A stretch of 7,408 bases of DNA, taken from an uncultured Bacilli bacterium (lineage in GTDB: Bacteria > Bacillota_I > Bacilli_A > RF39 > UBA660). The position numbers and the translations under genes are program-made. Each line of letters opens with the position of its first letter. The stretch's first letter is position 1. Under the pieces are notes generated by a model. That model did not search any database. It was not told the DNA's origin and saw only the letters and a list, made by a program, of their open reading frames with translations. This document shows, piece by piece, positions 6,339-7,408 of the stretch. The DNA lies in contig CANQDB010000064.1 of NCBI GenBank assembly GCA_947591175.1, forward strand, positions 1 to 7,408, written 5' to 3'.

Positions 6339-6347
6339 AGTATAGCA
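6339..6347 (-). promoter_or_regulatory. Extended -10 promoter of the Nudix gene
   Basis: On the minus strand TGCTATACT (6347-6339) is an extended -10 with a 5/6 hexamer. It predicts a start at about 6332, leaving an 18-base leader that holds the ribosome binding site. The -35 region at 17 bases spacing (TATACT, 6367-6362) is weak. Two perfect TTGACA boxes occur further upstream (6401-6396 and 6393-6388), but the nearest -10-like box to the second is 20 bases away, so whether they are used is unclear. Confidence 0.6.
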
Positions 6348-6399
6348 AAAGATGAGACTAAAGTATAGATTTTTGGTGATAAAAATTTGTCAAGGTGTC

Positions 6400-6423
6400 A
6401 AAAAAAAGAGGATTTCTCCTCTT
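6400..6423 (-). terminator. Rho-independent terminator of gap
   Basis: On the minus strand AAGAGGA (6423-6417) pairs perfectly with TCCTCTT (6412-6406) around a GAAA tetraloop, followed by a run of T. The hairpin starts two bases after the gap stop codon. Confidence 0.92.
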
Positions 6424-6425
6424 AA

Positions 6426-7408
6426 TTATTTAGCAATTTGCATTAAATATTTAGCCGTTCTTACCATTTGATAAGAATATCCCATCTCGTTATCGTACCA
6501 CGCAACGACTTTGACTAATTGATGTCCTTCGGTTTCTAGAACACTAGTCGATAAGCCATCGACTAAAGAACCACAACTAAGACCGATAACGTCACTTGAA
6601 ACAACAGGATCCATCGTAAATTGAAGGGTCTCATTGACGTTTCTTTTTAATGCTTCATTGATTTCTTCTTTAGTTGTATTTCTTCCTAATTCGAGAGTTA
6701 AATCGATAACTGAGCCAGTCGGAACAGGAACTCTCATAGCGGTTCCATCGAGTTTTCCCTTTAAATTTGGAAGTACTTCACCGATTGCTTTGGCAGCACC
6801 AGTTGAAGTCGGAATAATATTGGCAGCTGCCGCTCTACCACGACGGGCTAAAATACCTTTTTTGTAAGGAACATCTAGAGTTGCTTGATCGTTAGTATAA
6901 GCGTGAACTGTCGTCATGTAACCTCTTTTAACGTCGAATGTGTCTTCTAAGACTTTAAGAACAGGAGCTAGACAGTTAGTCGTACAAGATGCAGCTGATA
7001 TAATTTCTTCAGTTCCATCCAAAGTTTTTTCGTTTACGTTATAAACGATAGTTTTTGCATTTCCTTTAGCCGGTGCTGATATAATTACTTTTTTTGCACC
7101 TGCCTCAATATGAGCATGAGCCTTTTCAACATCGGTAAATTTACCAGTACATTCCATGACAACATCGACATTTAAGTCTCTCCATGGAAGATTTTTTGGA
7201 TCCATTTGGGCATAAACTTTGATTCTTTTACCCGAAACAATTAACTCATCATTATCGAAAGAGATATCATTCACTTTGTAGTTACGGTGATTCGTATCAT
7301 ACTTCAATAAATATGCTAATTGCTCGGCATCAGTTAAATCATTGATAGCCACGACTTCCATTTCTGGATCTTGATCCATAATTCTAAAAATTAGACGGCC
7401 AATTCGAC
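6426..7408 (-). CDS. gap: Glyceraldehyde-3-phosphate dehydrogenase, N-terminus cut by the window edge
   Basis: Oxidises glyceraldehyde 3-phosphate with NAD and phosphate to 1,3-bisphosphoglycerate, the substrate of PGK; a cytoplasmic homotetramer. The frame is open beyond the ATG at 7379 to the right edge and reads GRIGRLIFRIM, the Rossmann glycine motif of the family. The true start is therefore outside the window, about ten codons further, and the ATG at 7379 is internal. Other motifs are VVAINDLTD with the Asp typical of NAD preference, the catalytic Cys in SAASCTTNC, the His region VHAYTNDQ, RRGRAAAANIIPTSTGAAKA, GTAMRVPVPTGS and the C-terminal AWYDNEMGYS. The roughly 327 visible residues agree with a full length near 335-340. 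A terminator follows the stop at once, so gap is transcriptionally separate from the Nudix and pgk genes downstream. Confidence 0.97.
   Translation of the reverse strand, partial: RIGRLIFRIMDQDPEMEVVAINDLTDAEQLAYLLKYDTNHRNYKVNDISFDNDELIVSGKRIKVYAQMDPKNLPWRDLNVDVVMECTGKFTDVEKAHAHIEAGAKKVIISAPAKGNAKTIVYNVNEKTLDGTEEIISAASCTTNCLAPVLKVLEDTFDVKRGYMTTVHAYTNDQATLDVPYKKGILARRGRAAAANIIPTSTGAAKAIGEVLPNLKGKLDGTAMRVPVPTGSVIDLTLELGRNTTKEEINEALKRNVNETLQFTMDPVVSSDVIGLSCGSLVDGLSTSVLETEGHQLVKVVAWYDNEMGYSYQMVRTAKYLMQIAK

Noticed and set aside
6426..7379. Complete GAPDH starting at ATG 7379
   Set aside because: The frame continues upstream to the edge with the GRIGR motif of the NAD-binding domain, so the ATG is internal.

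Overview
The window is AT-rich bacterial DNA in which every gene I can support lies on the minus strand, so transcription runs from the right end to the left. Shine-Dalgarno sequences are strong (AGGAG-like), two gene junctions are ATGA overlaps, and Rho-independent hairpins end the transcription units. TGA is a stop codon (triosephosphate isomerase, the glycosyltransferase and the membrane protein all end in TGA) and TGG encodes Trp, so the code is standard and not the Mycoplasma code. Base composition, the protein style of GAPDH and PGK, and a diacylglycerol-glucosyltransferase-like GT4 enzyme suggest a low-GC Bacillota near the Erysipelotrichales / RF39 / Acholeplasma part of the tree. The placement is an inference.

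Layout in order of transcription: (1) gap, glyceraldehyde-3-phosphate dehydrogenase, with its first roughly ten codons beyond the right edge, ending in a terminator. (2) A monocistronic Nudix hydrolase with its own extended -10 promoter, a GTG start and a terminator that overlaps its stop codon. (3) A six-gene unit starting from a TATAAT promoter at about 5830: pgk (broken by an apparent one-base deletion in a T run), a 151-aa unrecognised protein with a GNAT-like outline, a polytopic membrane protein of the LPG-synthase transmembrane / UPF0104 family, a GT4 glycosyltransferase, tpiA, and a 54-aa single-pass membrane peptide. It ends at a hairpin at about 998-1019. (4) A coiled-coil protein of at least 301 aa that runs off the left edge.

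The glycolytic genes gap, pgk and tpiA handle the triose-phosphate steps. The unusual point is that two membrane-lipid or envelope genes sit between pgk and tpiA in one tightly packed unit. The tpiA start overlaps the GT4 stop, and its ribosome binding site lies inside the codons for the GT4 basic tail. This could link glycolipid synthesis to triose-phosphate supply (DHAP is the source of the glycerol backbone), but the link is inferred from gene order only.

No tRNA, rRNA, CRISPR array, insertion sequence or phage gene was seen. No defence-type or otherwise spectacular new system is evident. The least explained items are the 151-aa protein, the 54-aa membrane peptide and the coiled-coil protein. 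No gene-free stretch exceeds about 125 bases.
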